Positions 27,222 to 35,728 of a DNA stretch of 44,802 nucleotides are shown one piece after another; position 1 is the stretch's first letter; every line of letters begins with the position of its first letter. A model generated the notes under the pieces. It searched no databases. It was not told the DNA's origin and was given only the letters and a program-made list of their open reading frames with translations. Location of the stretch: assembly GCF_016428595.1 (NCBI RefSeq), contig NZ_JAELVQ010000027.1:1-44802 (forward strand). Direction: 5' to 3'. A program made the translations under genes and the position numbers. The stretch comes from Snuella sedimenti. GTDB lineage: Bacteria > Bacteroidota > Bacteroidia > Flavobacteriales > Flavobacteriaceae.

Positions 27222-27896
27222 ATGAATTTACTCCTCACTGCCATTGCCCCTGCAGCTATTATAATCCTGTACATATACTATAAGGATCGTTACGAAAAAG
27301 AGCCAAAAATCATCCTTCTTTACTGTTTTTTAATGGGTGCCATCTTAAGTATTCTAGTAACTACACTTATCAGTTATGTACTTAATATACTTTTACCCCT
27401 ACCCAACCATTTTAGTATTTTTGAACAGTTTATTAAGGCGTTTTTTGTTGTTGCACTCACCGAAGAATTTAGCAAATACATTATTGTTCGTTATTATGCG
27501 CAACCAAACAAAGCATTTAACGAACCATTTGATGGCATTATGTATGCCCTTATGGTTTCCATGGGCTTTGCCACGACCGAAAATATATTTTATGTGATGG
27601 ACGGTGGCTACCAAACAGCTTTGCTTAGGGCCTTTACTGCAGTTCCTGCGCACGCTACCTTCGGAATTTTAATGGGATACTACATGGGTAAAGCAAAATT
27701 TTCCAAAAACAGGATACGCTTAAATCTTGCCGGCTTATTTCTAGCCATCCTTTTTCACGGTGCTTACGACTTTTTTCTATTTATCGATTATATACCCGGT
27801 ATTTGGCTTGGTGCCTTTGTATCGTTGTTCTTTGGTGTTTACTTATCTAGAAAGGCAATTAAAAAACACCAGGACCGATCACATTTTAAACTCTAA
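27222..27896 (+). CDS. PrsW-family intramembrane metalloprotease
   Basis: 224 residues with about seven membrane helices. The metalloprotease motifs are present in order: T-E-E-F-S-K-Y, G-F-A-T-T-E-N, A-H-A-T-F-G, and F-H-G-A-Y-D-F. In Bacillus PrsW makes the first cut in an anti-sigma factor; here no anti-sigma gene is near, so the substrate is open. It starts one base after the NUDIX gene stop, so translation is probably coupled. Confidence 0.9.
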   Translation: MNLLLTAIAPAAIIILYIYYKDRYEKEPKIILLYCFLMGAILSILVTTLISYVLNILLPLPNHFSIFEQFIKAFFVVALTEEFSKYIIVRYYAQPNKAFNEPFDGIMYALMVSMGFATTENIFYVMDGGYQTALLRAFTAVPAHATFGILMGYYMGKAKFSKNRIRLNLAGLFLAILFHGAYDFFLFIDYIPGIWLGAFVSLFFGVYLSRKAIKKHQDRSHFKL

Positions 27897-27954
27897 ACTT
27901 AATTCGTCAAAAGAACAAATACATCCAAAAATTCTTATATTTATACCTAAGGCT

Positions 27955-27983
27955 ATTTCTTTTAGGTTGTCTTTAAAAGAAAT
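27955..27983. promoter_or_regulatory. Inverted repeat upstream of the acyl-CoA carboxylase genes
   Basis: ATTTCTTTTA (27955-27964) and TAAAAGAAAT (27974-27983) form a perfect 10-bp repeat with a 9-nt centre, 36 bases before the carrier-protein ATG. No T tract follows, so an operator is as likely as a hairpin. Confidence 0.45.
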
Positions 27984-28018
27984 CGCAGTAATAATGACCT
28001 GCAAATTAAATAAGAACT

Positions 28019-28504
28019 ATGGATGCCGTTTTCAAAGCCAAGGTAAATGACTCATACGAATTTGAAATTAAAGAAGTAACTCTTGAGCAACTCGATATCC
28101 TAAAAACTTCCAACAGTACATTCCACATACTCCAAGAACACAAATCCTATCAAGCAGAAATTACAAAGGCTAATTTCTATGCCAAAACGTATTGTGTAAA
28201 TATTAACAATGCAGTATACGAAGTCGTTATTCATAATGTGCTTGACATTCGTATTAGGGACATGGGATTCACTACAGGCTCCACGAAACATATCTATACC
28301 ATAAAAGCACCTATGCCCGGCCTAATACTTAACATTAGCGCAAATGCAGGAGAAACAGTAAAAGAAAACGCACCCTTATTGGTTTTAGAAGCTATGAAAA
28401 TGGAAAATAGCATTGTTGCACCAAGAGATGGCATTATAAAATCCATAGAAGTCAATGTAGGCGATGCAGTTGATAAAAACCAGTTATTAATCACTTTTGA
28501 ATAG
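28019..28504 (+). CDS. Biotin carboxyl carrier subunit of an acyl-CoA carboxylase
   Basis: 161 residues. The C-terminal 75 residues form a biotinyl domain with the acceptor Lys127 in E-A-M-K-M-E-N, preceded by K-A-P-M-P-G-L-I and followed by V-G-D-A-V. The N-terminal half is a small beta domain, probably for contact with the carboxylase subunits. The carrier shuttles carboxybiotin between the next two gene products, whose genes follow at 33 and 9 bases. Confidence 0.9.
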   Translation: MDAVFKAKVNDSYEFEIKEVTLEQLDILKTSNSTFHILQEHKSYQAEITKANFYAKTYCVNINNAVYEVVIHNVLDIRIRDMGFTTGSTKHIYTIKAPMPGLILNISANAGETVKENAPLLVLEAMKMENSIVAPRDGIIKSIEVNVGDAVDKNQLLITFE

Positions 28505-28537
28505 ACTCCTTTATAGCTCCATAATAAAAATCAAACG

Positions 28538-29986
28538 ATGCTTCAAATTAAGAAACTACTTATTGCAAACCGAGGCGAAATAGCCATGCGTATTATAAGA
28601 ACTGCTAAAAACATGGGCATACAAACAGTAGCTGTTTACTCTATTGCCGATAGAAATGCACCCCATGTTAAATTTGCCGATGAAGCAATTTGCATAGGAG
28701 AAGCGCCATCTAGTGCATCTTACCTAAATGCCAAAAAAATAATACATGTTGCCAAACAACTCTATGTAGACGCTATACATCCCGGTTATGGCTTTTTAAG
28801 TGAAAATGCAGATTTTGCTGAGTTATGCGAAGCCAATCATATCATTTTTATTGGCCCACGTTCTAAGGCCATTAAAACAATGGGTAGCAAACTGGCTGCA
28901 AAAGAAGCGGTAAAGCAGTACGATATCCCTATGGTTCCTGGAATTGATGAAGCCATTACCGATATTTCCAAAGCAAAGGACATAGCCAAAGCAATCGGAT
29001 TTCCAATTTTAATCAAAGCATCGGCTGGTGGCGGTGGCAAGGGCATGCGCATCGTTGAAAAAGAAATAGAATTAGAAACACAAATGGAACGCGCTATTAG
29101 CGAGGCAACATCAGCATTTGGTGATGGTTCAGTATTTATTGAAAAGTATATCAGTTCCCCAAGACATATCGAAATTCAAGTCATGGCAGATAGCCATGGT
29201 AACATATTGCACTTTTTTGAACGTGAATGCAGTATCCAAAGAAGACATCAAAAAGTAATTGAAGAAGCACCATCTACTGTGTTAAGTCCCGAATTGCGAT
29301 CCAAAATGGGAGAAGCAGCCATAAAAGTTGCTAAATCCTGTGATTATCTGGGAGCAGGTACAGTTGAATTCCTTTTGGATTCAAATCACAATTTTTACTT
29401 TTTGGAAATGAACACCCGCTTACAGGTCGAGCATCCCGTAACCGAATTGATTACTGGAGTCGATCTAGTAGAACTCCAAATTAGGATCGCACAAGGAGAA
29501 GCTCTTAAAATAAAACAATCGGATTTAAAAATCAACGGCCATGCACTAGAATTACGAGTCTATGCCGAAGACCCCTTAAATAATTTTCTACCGAGCGTTG
29601 GACGTTTAAATACATACCGTATCCCAACAGGAAAAGGCATTCGTGTCGATAATGGTTTCGAAGAACATATGGATATTCCCATTTATTACGATCCCATGCT
29701 ATCCAAATTAATCACACACGGTAAAACACGCCAAGAAGCCATACAGCGCATGCTAGAGGCCATTTCCAACTACCACGTTGAAGGTGTAGAAACCACTCTA
29801 TCCTTTGGTCGCTTTGTGTTTGAACATGAAGCCTTTCGTTCTGGAAATTTTGACACCCATTTTGTAAACAATCATTTTAGCCCCGAAACAATAAAAGCCA
29901 AAATGAAAGCCGAAGCCAGACTAGCGGCACTCATTGCTTTAAAACAATACACCGAAGACCTAAAAAAAATACGTTTACCACATTAA
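28538..29986 (+). CDS. Biotin carboxylase subunit of an acyl-CoA carboxylase
   Basis: 482 residues of the ATP-grasp biotin carboxylase type. Motifs: N-terminal L-I-A-N-R-G-E-I-A-M-R-I, H-P-G-Y-G-F-L-S-E-N, the glycine-rich ATP loop S-A-G-G-G-G-K-G-M-R, E-C-S-I-Q-R-R-H-Q-K-V, and E-M-N-T-R-L-Q-V-E-H-P-V-T-E. It carboxylates biotin on the carrier protein with bicarbonate and ATP. It ends with a short lysine-rich tail. Full length for the family. Confidence 0.93.
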   Translation: MLQIKKLLIANRGEIAMRIIRTAKNMGIQTVAVYSIADRNAPHVKFADEAICIGEAPSSASYLNAKKIIHVAKQLYVDAIHPGYGFLSENADFAELCEANHIIFIGPRSKAIKTMGSKLAAKEAVKQYDIPMVPGIDEAITDISKAKDIAKAIGFPILIKASAGGGGKGMRIVEKEIELETQMERAISEATSAFGDGSVFIEKYISSPRHIEIQVMADSHGNILHFFERECSIQRRHQKVIEEAPSTVLSPELRSKMGEAAIKVAKSCDYLGAGTVEFLLDSNHNFYFLEMNTRLQVEHPVTELITGVDLVELQIRIAQGEALKIKQSDLKINGHALELRVYAEDPLNNFLPSVGRLNTYRIPTGKGIRVDNGFEEHMDIPIYYDPMLSKLITHGKTRQEAIQRMLEAISNYHVEGVETTLSFGRFVFEHEAFRSGNFDTHFVNNHFSPETIKAKMKAEARLAALIALKQYTEDLKKIRLPH

Positions 29987-29995
29987 AATAAGCCT

Positions 29996-31537
29996 ATGGA
30001 TTCTAAAATAAACAAATTGAACGAACGCATCGCTTTGGCCCATCTTGGGGGTGGACAAAAACGTATAGACAAGCAGCACGCCAAGAAAAAACTAACTGCA
30101 AGAGAGCGAATTGCCTACCTATTGGATGAAGGCTCATTTGAGGAAACAGGCTTACTGGTAACCCATCGCACCACCGATTTTGGTATGGAAAAAGAAATTT
30201 ACTATGGCGATGGTGTCGTTACCGGTTACGGCACAATACACGGCAGACTGGTTTATGTTTACGCACAAGATTTCACGGTTTTTGGTGGGGCTCTATCCGA
30301 AACACACGCAGAAAAAATATGTAAGATTATGGACATGGCCCTTAAAGTTGGAGTCCCCATTATAGGACTTAACGATTCTGGTGGGGCACGCATTCAAGAA
30401 GGCGTCCGATCCCTTGGTGGCTATGCCGATATATTTTACAGAAATGTACAGGCCTCTGGTGTGGTACCACAAATATCGGCCATTATGGGACCATGTGCCG
30501 GTGGTGCCGTGTACTCACCTGCGATGACCGACTTTACCATTATGGTAGAACAAACCAGTTACATGTTTGTTACCGGCCCTAATGTGGTTAAGACCGTCAC
30601 CAACGAAGAAGTTTCAAGTGAAGCCTTGGGAGGTGCACATACACATGCTTCCAAATCGGGGGTCGCCCATAAAACAGCCGCCAATGATGTTGCTTGCTTA
30701 GAAGCAATTAAGACCCTGTTAAGCTATCTGCCCCAAAACAACAGGGAAACAGCTAAAACATTAGACATTACTTTAAACGACGAAGTGCGCGACACCCTAT
30801 CGGATATCATTCCCGATAATCCCAATAAGCCCTACGACATGCACTCCGTTATTTCAGGTATTATTGATACGGATTCCTTTTACGAAATCCATAAAGACTA
30901 TGCCGAAAATATCATAGTGGGATTTGCACGGTTAGGAGGACGAAGTATTGGCATTATAGCCAACCAGCCCATGTTTTTAGCTGGTGTTCTAGACGTTAAC
31001 AGCTCAAAAAAAGCAGCGCGTTTTACACGTTTTTGTGATTGTTTTAATATACCATTACTAGTGTTGGTTGATGTTCCCGGATTTTTACCCGGTACCGACC
31101 AAGAATGGCAAGGTATTATTGTACACGGTGCTAAGTTATTATACGCCCTTAGCGAAGCCACAGTTCCCCGTGTAACGGTTATTACCAGAAAAGCCTATGG
31201 TGGTGCTTACGATGTTATGAACTCCAAACATATTGGTGCCGATATGAATTTTGCATGGCCTACAGCCGAAATTGCTGTTATGGGAGCCAAAGGCGCCAGT
31301 GAGATCATCTTCAAAAAAGAAATTGCTGAAGCCAAAGATCCTGCTAAAAAACTAGCTGAGAAAGAAAAAGAGTATTCCGAAAAATTTGCCAACCCTTACA
31401 GCGCGGCTAGTCGCGGCTTTATAGATGAGGTTATTTTACCTAAAGATACACGACGCAAACTTATAAAGGCATTCGCTATGCTTGAAAATAAAGAGGTAAA
31501 CATACCAAAAAGAAAACACGGTAACATACCGCTATAA
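29996..31537 (+). CDS. Acyl-CoA carboxylase beta (carboxyltransferase), likely propionyl-CoA
   Basis: 513 residues with two crotonase-like carboxyltransferase halves. Motifs: G-G-A-L-S-E-T-H, the oxyanion loops G-G-A-R-I-Q-E-G-V and [19 protein letters not shown], and [10 protein letters not shown]. In studied PccB/AccB enzymes the residue after G-G-A-Y helps select the acyl-CoA, and as I recall Asp there goes with propionyl-CoA; this is the basis for the substrate guess. It would turn propionyl-CoA into methylmalonyl-CoA. Its stop codon touches the stop of the convergent amidohydrolase gene with no gap. Confidence 0.9.
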   Translation: MDSKINKLNERIALAHLGGGQKRIDKQHAKKKLTARERIAYLLDEGSFEETGLLVTHRTTDFGMEKEIYYGDGVVTGYGTIHGRLVYVYAQDFTVFGGALSETHAEKICKIMDMALKVGVPIIGLNDSGGARIQEGVRSLGGYADIFYRNVQASGVVPQISAIMGPCAGGAVYSPAMTDFTIMVEQTSYMFVTGPNVVKTVTNEEVSSEALGGAHTHASKSGVAHKTAANDVACLEAIKTLLSYLPQNNRETAKTLDITLNDEVRDTLSDIIPDNPNKPYDMHSVISGIIDTDSFYEIHKDYAENIIVGFARLGGRSIGIIANQPMFLAGVLDVNSSKKAARFTRFCDCFNIPLLVLVDVPGFLPGTDQEWQGIIVHGAKLLYALSEATVPRVTVITRKAYGGAYDVMNSKHIGADMNFAWPTAEIAVMGAKGASEIIFKKEIAEAKDPAKKLAEKEKEYSEKFANPYSAASRGFIDEVILPKDTRRKLIKAFAMLENKEVNIPKRKHGNIPL

Positions 31538-32623
31538 TCAATTAGGGAACATGGAAGTATCAAGCCCTGGCACAATACGTAAGGCATTTTTATAATACAC
31601 CTTTTTCAATACTTCGTCTGGCAAACCCAAGCCATACATAGCCCAAAAAGCATGGTACTTTTTATGGTATGGAAAATATTCATCGGCACTTTCTAAAACC
31701 CTAAAATAAGTAGGGAACTCTTCGGGTTTCCAGCTGTCTTTTCCAAATAAAATGCGATCTTGGTATTTTATAAAAAAGGCTTTTGCGAATCGTGGTTGTC
31801 GTCCCAATTCGGCTATAATAGCACCTATGCCTACGTTCATATTTGGGATTTCGTCTAGCAATTCCCCTAACCTACCTAAATTATTGGCATACCAGCCCAT
31901 ATGGGCATTTATGAACGTTGTTTTAGGGTATTTTTTAAACATGCGATGTTGTTCGGCAATAATTTGCTCCCATGGGGCTGGATCGCTTGCACTGCGTTTT
32001 CTTCGAGGATGGGTTTTAAGTTCTAACCAACGTTCGTTATCTGCATTAAAATCATCCCAAAATGACTTTGGGTCTGCTGAGTGAATAAGTACAGGGATAC
32101 CTAAGTCACCACAGGTTTCCCAAATAGGAGCCAACCGCGCATCGTCAACAGCCAACCTATTCCCTTGCACATCTTTATTGTACATTCCCAAGCTTTTATA
32201 AACCTTTAATCCCCGCGCTCCATTTTTTACATCCTGCTTTAATTGGGCAACTGTTTTTTCTATCCACCCTTCTGCTCCAGCATTATTAAAGTCAATATTA
32301 GCGAATACTACAAACCGATTCGGGAAATGGTCTGCTATATTTTTAATAGCCATTTTTAAGTTGTCGCCAGAACGCCCACTTAAATTGACCATAATCTTCA
32401 TATTTAAGGTATCCATAGCTGCGACAACTGGTGACAAATCCTGTGTTGCCATTCTGTATTGATGCCCATGTACGTCAATAAATGGGAACTTTGCTTGCTT
32501 TATTATGTTACCTGGGACAACAAGTGTTGAGGTTGGATTGTAGGTTTCAAAGGACATGTCCTGAGCATTGCTAACTGTAAAAACACATGCCAGAAATAGA
32601 AAGAGAAGGTTTTGTAATTTCAC
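31538..32623 (-). CDS. Secreted amidohydrolase-family (TIM-barrel) protein
   Basis: 361 residues with a signal peptide (K-L-Q-N-L-L-F-L-F-L-A-C-V-F-T-V-S-N-A-Q). GTG start at 32623; no better ATG exists. The metal-site pieces of the Amidohydro_2 barrel are visible: V-H-G-H after strand 1, L-I-H-S-A in the middle, N-A-H-M-G-W, and the late F-G-K-D-S-W. It is probably a periplasmic hydrolase or decarboxylase of unknown substrate. Its leader matches that of the gene at 14936-15460. It converges with the carboxylase gene with zero spacing. Confidence 0.83.
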   Translation of the reverse strand: MKLQNLLFLFLACVFTVSNAQDMSFETYNPTSTLVVPGNIIKQAKFPFIDVHGHQYRMATQDLSPVVAAMDTLNMKIMVNLSGRSGDNLKMAIKNIADHFPNRFVVFANIDFNNAGAEGWIEKTVAQLKQDVKNGARGLKVYKSLGMYNKDVQGNRLAVDDARLAPIWETCGDLGIPVLIHSADPKSFWDDFNADNERWLELKTHPRRKRSASDPAPWEQIIAEQHRMFKKYPKTTFINAHMGWYANNLGRLGELLDEIPNMNVGIGAIIAELGRQPRFAKAFFIKYQDRILFGKDSWKPEEFPTYFRVLESADEYFPYHKKYHAFWAMYGLGLPDEVLKKVYYKNALRIVPGLDTSMFPN

Positions 32624-32668
32624 ACGTTTAAATTTTAGTAATTAATTGATTTTATTGTAATTATAAAA
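32615..32668 (-). repeat. Shared leader element with GTG start, copy B
   Basis: 54 bases covering the amidohydrolase start codon and leader, 48 of 55 aligned positions identical to 15452-15506 (copy A). The core AAAATTTAAACGTGT also occurs at 37269-37283. Confidence 0.6.
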
Positions 32669-32863
32669 TTAAGAACGTGTGCAACCACTCCTTACACTCG
32701 TTCTCTCATTAAAAATTTTAAACATTTCCTTTAGTGAAGTAATTTTTAAAATTTCTTAATGCTCGTTTCATTCGTTTATAATTATACCTAAAATTACTAC
32801 TATTCAAATTATTACATATAACTTTAAGATGGGTTTAACACCTACACATGATATCCTTGTATT

Positions 32864-33502
32864 TTATGCCACAGCGATAATACGCGTTACAATATCGACT
32901 ACGGCCGAAATTATATACTCTACTCCAATAGCAATGACTACAAACCCAATAATTCTTGATAGAGCATTGATTCCAGAGGCTCCCAATAGCTTAACAATGC
33001 CATGAGCACTCTTTAAAATTAGATAGATACTGATGGCTGAAAGCAACATGGCACTTATCAATATCACAATCTGTTCCGGTAAATGGTATTCCTGATTGTA
33101 GGTAATTAATAGGGAAATTGTTCCTGGGCCAGCCAACATGGGAATGGCCAACGGTGTTAGTGAGATCGAATCGCGTGTACGGATATCTTCCTGTACGCGT
33201 TCTCGTTTCATGCCTTTATGTTCCCTAAATTTACCTGTTAACAGAGCAAAGCCAGAAGACACAATAATAAGACCTCCTGCTATTTTTAAAGCATTCAAGC
33301 TAATACCAAAAAAAGACAAGATATACTTCCCTGCGAAAAACGACAATAGCAAAATAGCCAATACATCAATAGCTGTCCAAAATGCCGTCACAGCCCGTTC
33401 CTTTTTACTATTATCGAGGGTAAGACCAACAAAAACGGGAACCGTACCCAGTGGATTCATAATTGAAAACAACGCTCCAAAACTCAACAAAAATAGTTCC
33501 AT
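32864..33502 (-). CDS. MarC-family membrane protein
   Basis: 212 residues with six membrane helices. The opening F-L-L-S-F-G-A-L-F-S-I-M-N-P-L-G-T-V-P-V-F and the inner P-L-A-I-P-M-L-A-G-P-G-T-I-S mark the two internal repeats of the MarC family. The family was once linked to antibiotic resistance, but no transport activity is established. It is a single gene, with 240 bases free on the amidohydrolase side. Confidence 0.88.
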   Translation of the reverse strand: MELFLLSFGALFSIMNPLGTVPVFVGLTLDNSKKERAVTAFWTAIDVLAILLLSFFAGKYILSFFGISLNALKIAGGLIIVSSGFALLTGKFREHKGMKRERVQEDIRTRDSISLTPLAIPMLAGPGTISLLITYNQEYHLPEQIVILISAMLLSAISIYLILKSAHGIVKLLGASGINALSRIIGFVVIAIGVEYIISAVVDIVTRIIAVA

Positions 33503-33600
33503 GTTTTTTTTGCAAAAACACTACTATTTTTCGGCTTAAAGGTTACGAAATGATTAAGATAAGATTAATAAACTACTCGTTGTACATTTTGATAAAATTC

Positions 33601-33716
33601 TGTCAATTCGAGTGAATTTTACGATTGAAATGAGTAAAATTCGTATCGAGAATAAGAATTTTAATCGTTGTAATAGTTCTCGATACAATTTTTTTATCAA
33701 AAAATCACTCCTGACA
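33601..33716. repeat. Nested inverted-repeat element (MITE-like)
   Basis: Outer arms: TGTCA (33601-33605) with TGACA (33712-33716), and GAGTGA (33610-33615) with TCACTC (33705-33710). Inside are two more stems: GAATTTTAC (33614-33622) with GTAAAATTC (33634-33642), and GTATCGAGAA (33643-33652) with TTCTCGATAC (33677-33686). The result is a two-armed structure about 116 bases long. Confidence 0.6.
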
Positions 33717-33893
33717 TTTTTAGAATTAGTTTGACCCAAAATGCACAACGGGTTAATAAACTTGTTTGATATAAGCCACAAATCCACGAATGGCAAGGGC
33801 TAAAATATTCGTGTATTCGTGTATTCGTGTCGCGGCAATGCAAACTTTGGTTTGCATTAAACTTGTGGGCTTACCATCGGATGGGGTTTAGTC

Positions 33894-33925
33894 AAAAAAT
33901 TACCCCAAAGCCAAGCCTTGGGGTA
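33894..33925 (-). terminator. Rho-independent terminator of rocD
   Basis: On the minus strand TACCCCAA (33918-33925) pairs with TTGGGGTA (33901-33908) around a 9-nt loop and is followed by T residues (complement of A run 33894-33899). It begins 30 bases after the rocD stop codon. Its stem resembles the hairpin repeats at 2910 and 35452. Confidence 0.8.
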
Positions 33926-33955
33926 CTTTATATAATTAGCTCAACAAGAAACTGC

Positions 33956-35200
33956 TTAAGACTCGAACTGTTTTAATGTCTTTATAATAATGGACACACA
34001 GTCCAACAGCTGTGCTTCAGTTATTACCAAAGGTGGGGCAAAGCGGATAATGTTACCATGTGTTGGCTTAGCTAACAGACCATTATCTCGCAAGGCTAAA
34101 CAAATGTTCCAAGCTGTATCACTGTTTTCATCATCATTTATAACGATCGCATTTAAAAGACCTTTGCCTCGCACTAACTTAGCAATATTACTTGTTTTAA
34201 TAAATGCATTTAGCTCGTCTCTAAATAATTGTCCCAAGGTCTCTGCTCTACTGGCAAGATTCTCTTCTTGTACTACTTCTAAAGCAGCCATGGCTACGGC
34301 CGCAGCTATGGGATTACCTCCAAATGTACTACCATGACTCCCTGGCTTTATTACTTTCATAACGGCATTATTCGCTAAAACGGCACTTACCGGATAAGCA
34401 CCACCACTTAAGGCCTTACCCAATATCAAAATATCTGGGTGTACGTTTTCATGATCTACCGCTAACAGCCTTCCCGTACGTGCAATACCGGTTTGCACCT
34501 CGTCGGCTATAAACAAAACATTGTACTGCTCACAAAGTGCTTTAGCCTTAGCCAAATACCCTTCGCTTGGCACATACACGCCTGCTTCGCCTTGAATTGG
34601 CTCCACTAAAAAGCCAGCAACATTTGGATTGTTATTAAGCTCCAATTCCAATGCTTCAATATTATCGTAAGGTATCTTAACAAAGCCTTTAGTATACGGC
34701 CCAAAGTTTTTCCGCGCCACAGGATCGTTGGAAAACGAAATAATGGTTGTTGTGCGTCCGTGGAAATTGTTTTCGCATACAATAATATCTGCTTGGTTCT
34801 CCTCAATACCTTTTACTTCGTATGCCCAGCGTCTGCAAATCTTTAAAGCCGTTTCCACGGCTTCTGCGCCAGTATTCATTGGTAAAAGCTTATCAAATCC
34901 AAAAAATCCACAAGCCATTTTCTCGTACTTGCCTAACATATCGTTATAAAATGCGCGAGAAGTTAGGGTTAATGTTTGTGCCTGCTGCACCATAGCATCT
35001 ACGATCTTAGGGTGACAGTGTCCTTGATTAACAGCCGAATAGGCCGATAAAAAGTCATAGTATTGTTTACCTTCTACATCCCAAACATGTACGCCTTCCC
35101 CTTTGCTCAATACTACTGGAAGCGGATGGTAATTATGCGCGCCATATTGGTTTTCTAAATTAATTGCTTGTTGCGGTGTTATGTGATCTAAAACAGCCAT
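33956..35200 (-). CDS. rocD: Ornithine aminotransferase
   Basis: 414 residues of class-III PLP aminotransferases. It moves the delta-amino group of ornithine to 2-oxoglutarate, giving glutamate semialdehyde (arginine and proline metabolism). The PLP-binding lysine is Lys262 in [39 protein letters not shown] and [11 protein letters not shown] are typical for ornithine transaminases. Length is normal. Single gene with its own terminator. Confidence 0.94.
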   Translation of the reverse strand: MAVLDHITPQQAINLENQYGAHNYHPLPVVLSKGEGVHVWDVEGKQYYDFLSAYSAVNQGHCHPKIVDAMVQQAQTLTLTSRAFYNDMLGKYEKMACGFFGFDKLLPMNTGAEAVETALKICRRWAYEVKGIEENQADIIVCENNFHGRTTTIISFSNDPVARKNFGPYTKGFVKIPYDNIEALELELNNNPNVAGFLVEPIQGEAGVYVPSEGYLAKAKALCEQYNVLFIADEVQTGIARTGRLLAVDHENVHPDILILGKALSGGAYPVSAVLANNAVMKVIKPGSHGSTFGGNPIAAAVAMAALEVVQEENLASRAETLGQLFRDELNAFIKTSNIAKLVRGKGLLNAIVINDDENSDTAWNICLALRDNGLLAKPTHGNIIRFAPPLVITEAQLLDCVSIIIKTLKQFES

Positions 35201-35437
35201 TTTAATGATATTAAATTGATAAAATAACCATTCCTACTGTACCTTTATCCTTTCGAAGTGTCGAAAATTCAGCGTGGGAGAGAAATCATCCCTAGGGCTT
35301 GCAATTTACTAAATATTCACGATGTCCTAAAATTTTTGCCTATACATTTAAAAGCATTGCCTCTAGCACACCCTATCTACATATATAGAACTCATTTAAA
35401 TTTTGTCAAAGGTCAATTTTTCCAAGTAAAGAATTTC

Positions 35438-35473
35438 TTGAAACGAACTATCCCCGAGGCAGAGCCTTAGGGG
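35438..35473. repeat. Intergenic hairpin repeat, copy 2
   Basis: Identical to 2896-2925 over 30 bases. CCCC-GAGGC-AGA-GCCTTA-GGGG (35452-35473) makes an extended stem with the outer CCCC/GGGG pairing. Confidence 0.7.
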
Positions 35474-35588
35474 TACACTTAGAATGCTCAGTACAGGTTT
35501 GGCTCGTTTCATTTAGACCTCACAAGGTCAAAAACCGAAATTCTGTATTTAGATTCCCGTTTAATGGGAATGACAATTTCAATGGAAA

Positions 35589-35627
35589 CCCCGACGCAGA
35601 GCGTCGAAGAATTCTTTTTGATTAAGG
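35589..35627. repeat. Intergenic hairpin repeat, copy 3 with compensating change
   Basis: CCCCGACGC-AGA-GCGTCG then AAGAATTCTTTT, the same layout as copy 1 (2910-2940). The stem G-C pair of copy 1 is a C-G pair here, so pairing is kept. Confidence 0.65.
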
Positions 35628-35716
35628 CTTTAAAGCCAGATGATAAAATTTAAACCGTCTCAAAAAAAATCTTATAAAGTAAACACAAATAAAGCAATAT
35701 ATATTGTGGCTATTAT

Positions 35717-35724
35717 TATTTTTG
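35717..35724 (+). promoter_or_regulatory. -7 box TATTTTTG directly before rlmD
   Basis: TAnnTTTG match ending 4 bases before the rlmD ATG. With the usual spacing, transcription would begin at or near the A of the start codon. Confidence 0.45.
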
Positions 35725-35728
35725 CAGC

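Larger units (their letters stand above)
33503..33955. other. Repeat-rich intergenic region
   Basis: 450 bases between rocD and marC without a credible gene. They hold the nested inverted repeat at 33601-33716, three tandem ATTCGTGT units (33807-33830), the hairpin AATGCAAAC-TTTG-GTTTGCATT (33837-33858), and the rocD terminator. The region looks like a landing place for small repeats. Confidence 0.6.
35201..35728. other. Divergent intergenic region with hairpin repeats
   Basis: About 530 bases between rocD and rlmD without a credible gene. Two copies of the hairpin repeat family lie here (35438-35473 and 35589-35627), plus ATTCCC (35553-35558) facing GGGAAT (35566-35571). The promoters of both flanking genes should also lie here, including the -7 box at 35717. 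Confidence 0.55.

Noticed and set aside
33554-33796. 80-codon minus-strand frame in the rocD-marC gap
   Set aside because: It spans the nested inverted repeat and has no recognisable domain; more likely repeat sequence than a gene.
35258-35470. 70-codon plus-strand frame upstream of rlmD
   Set aside because: It ends inside the hairpin repeat and has no domain or conserved feature.
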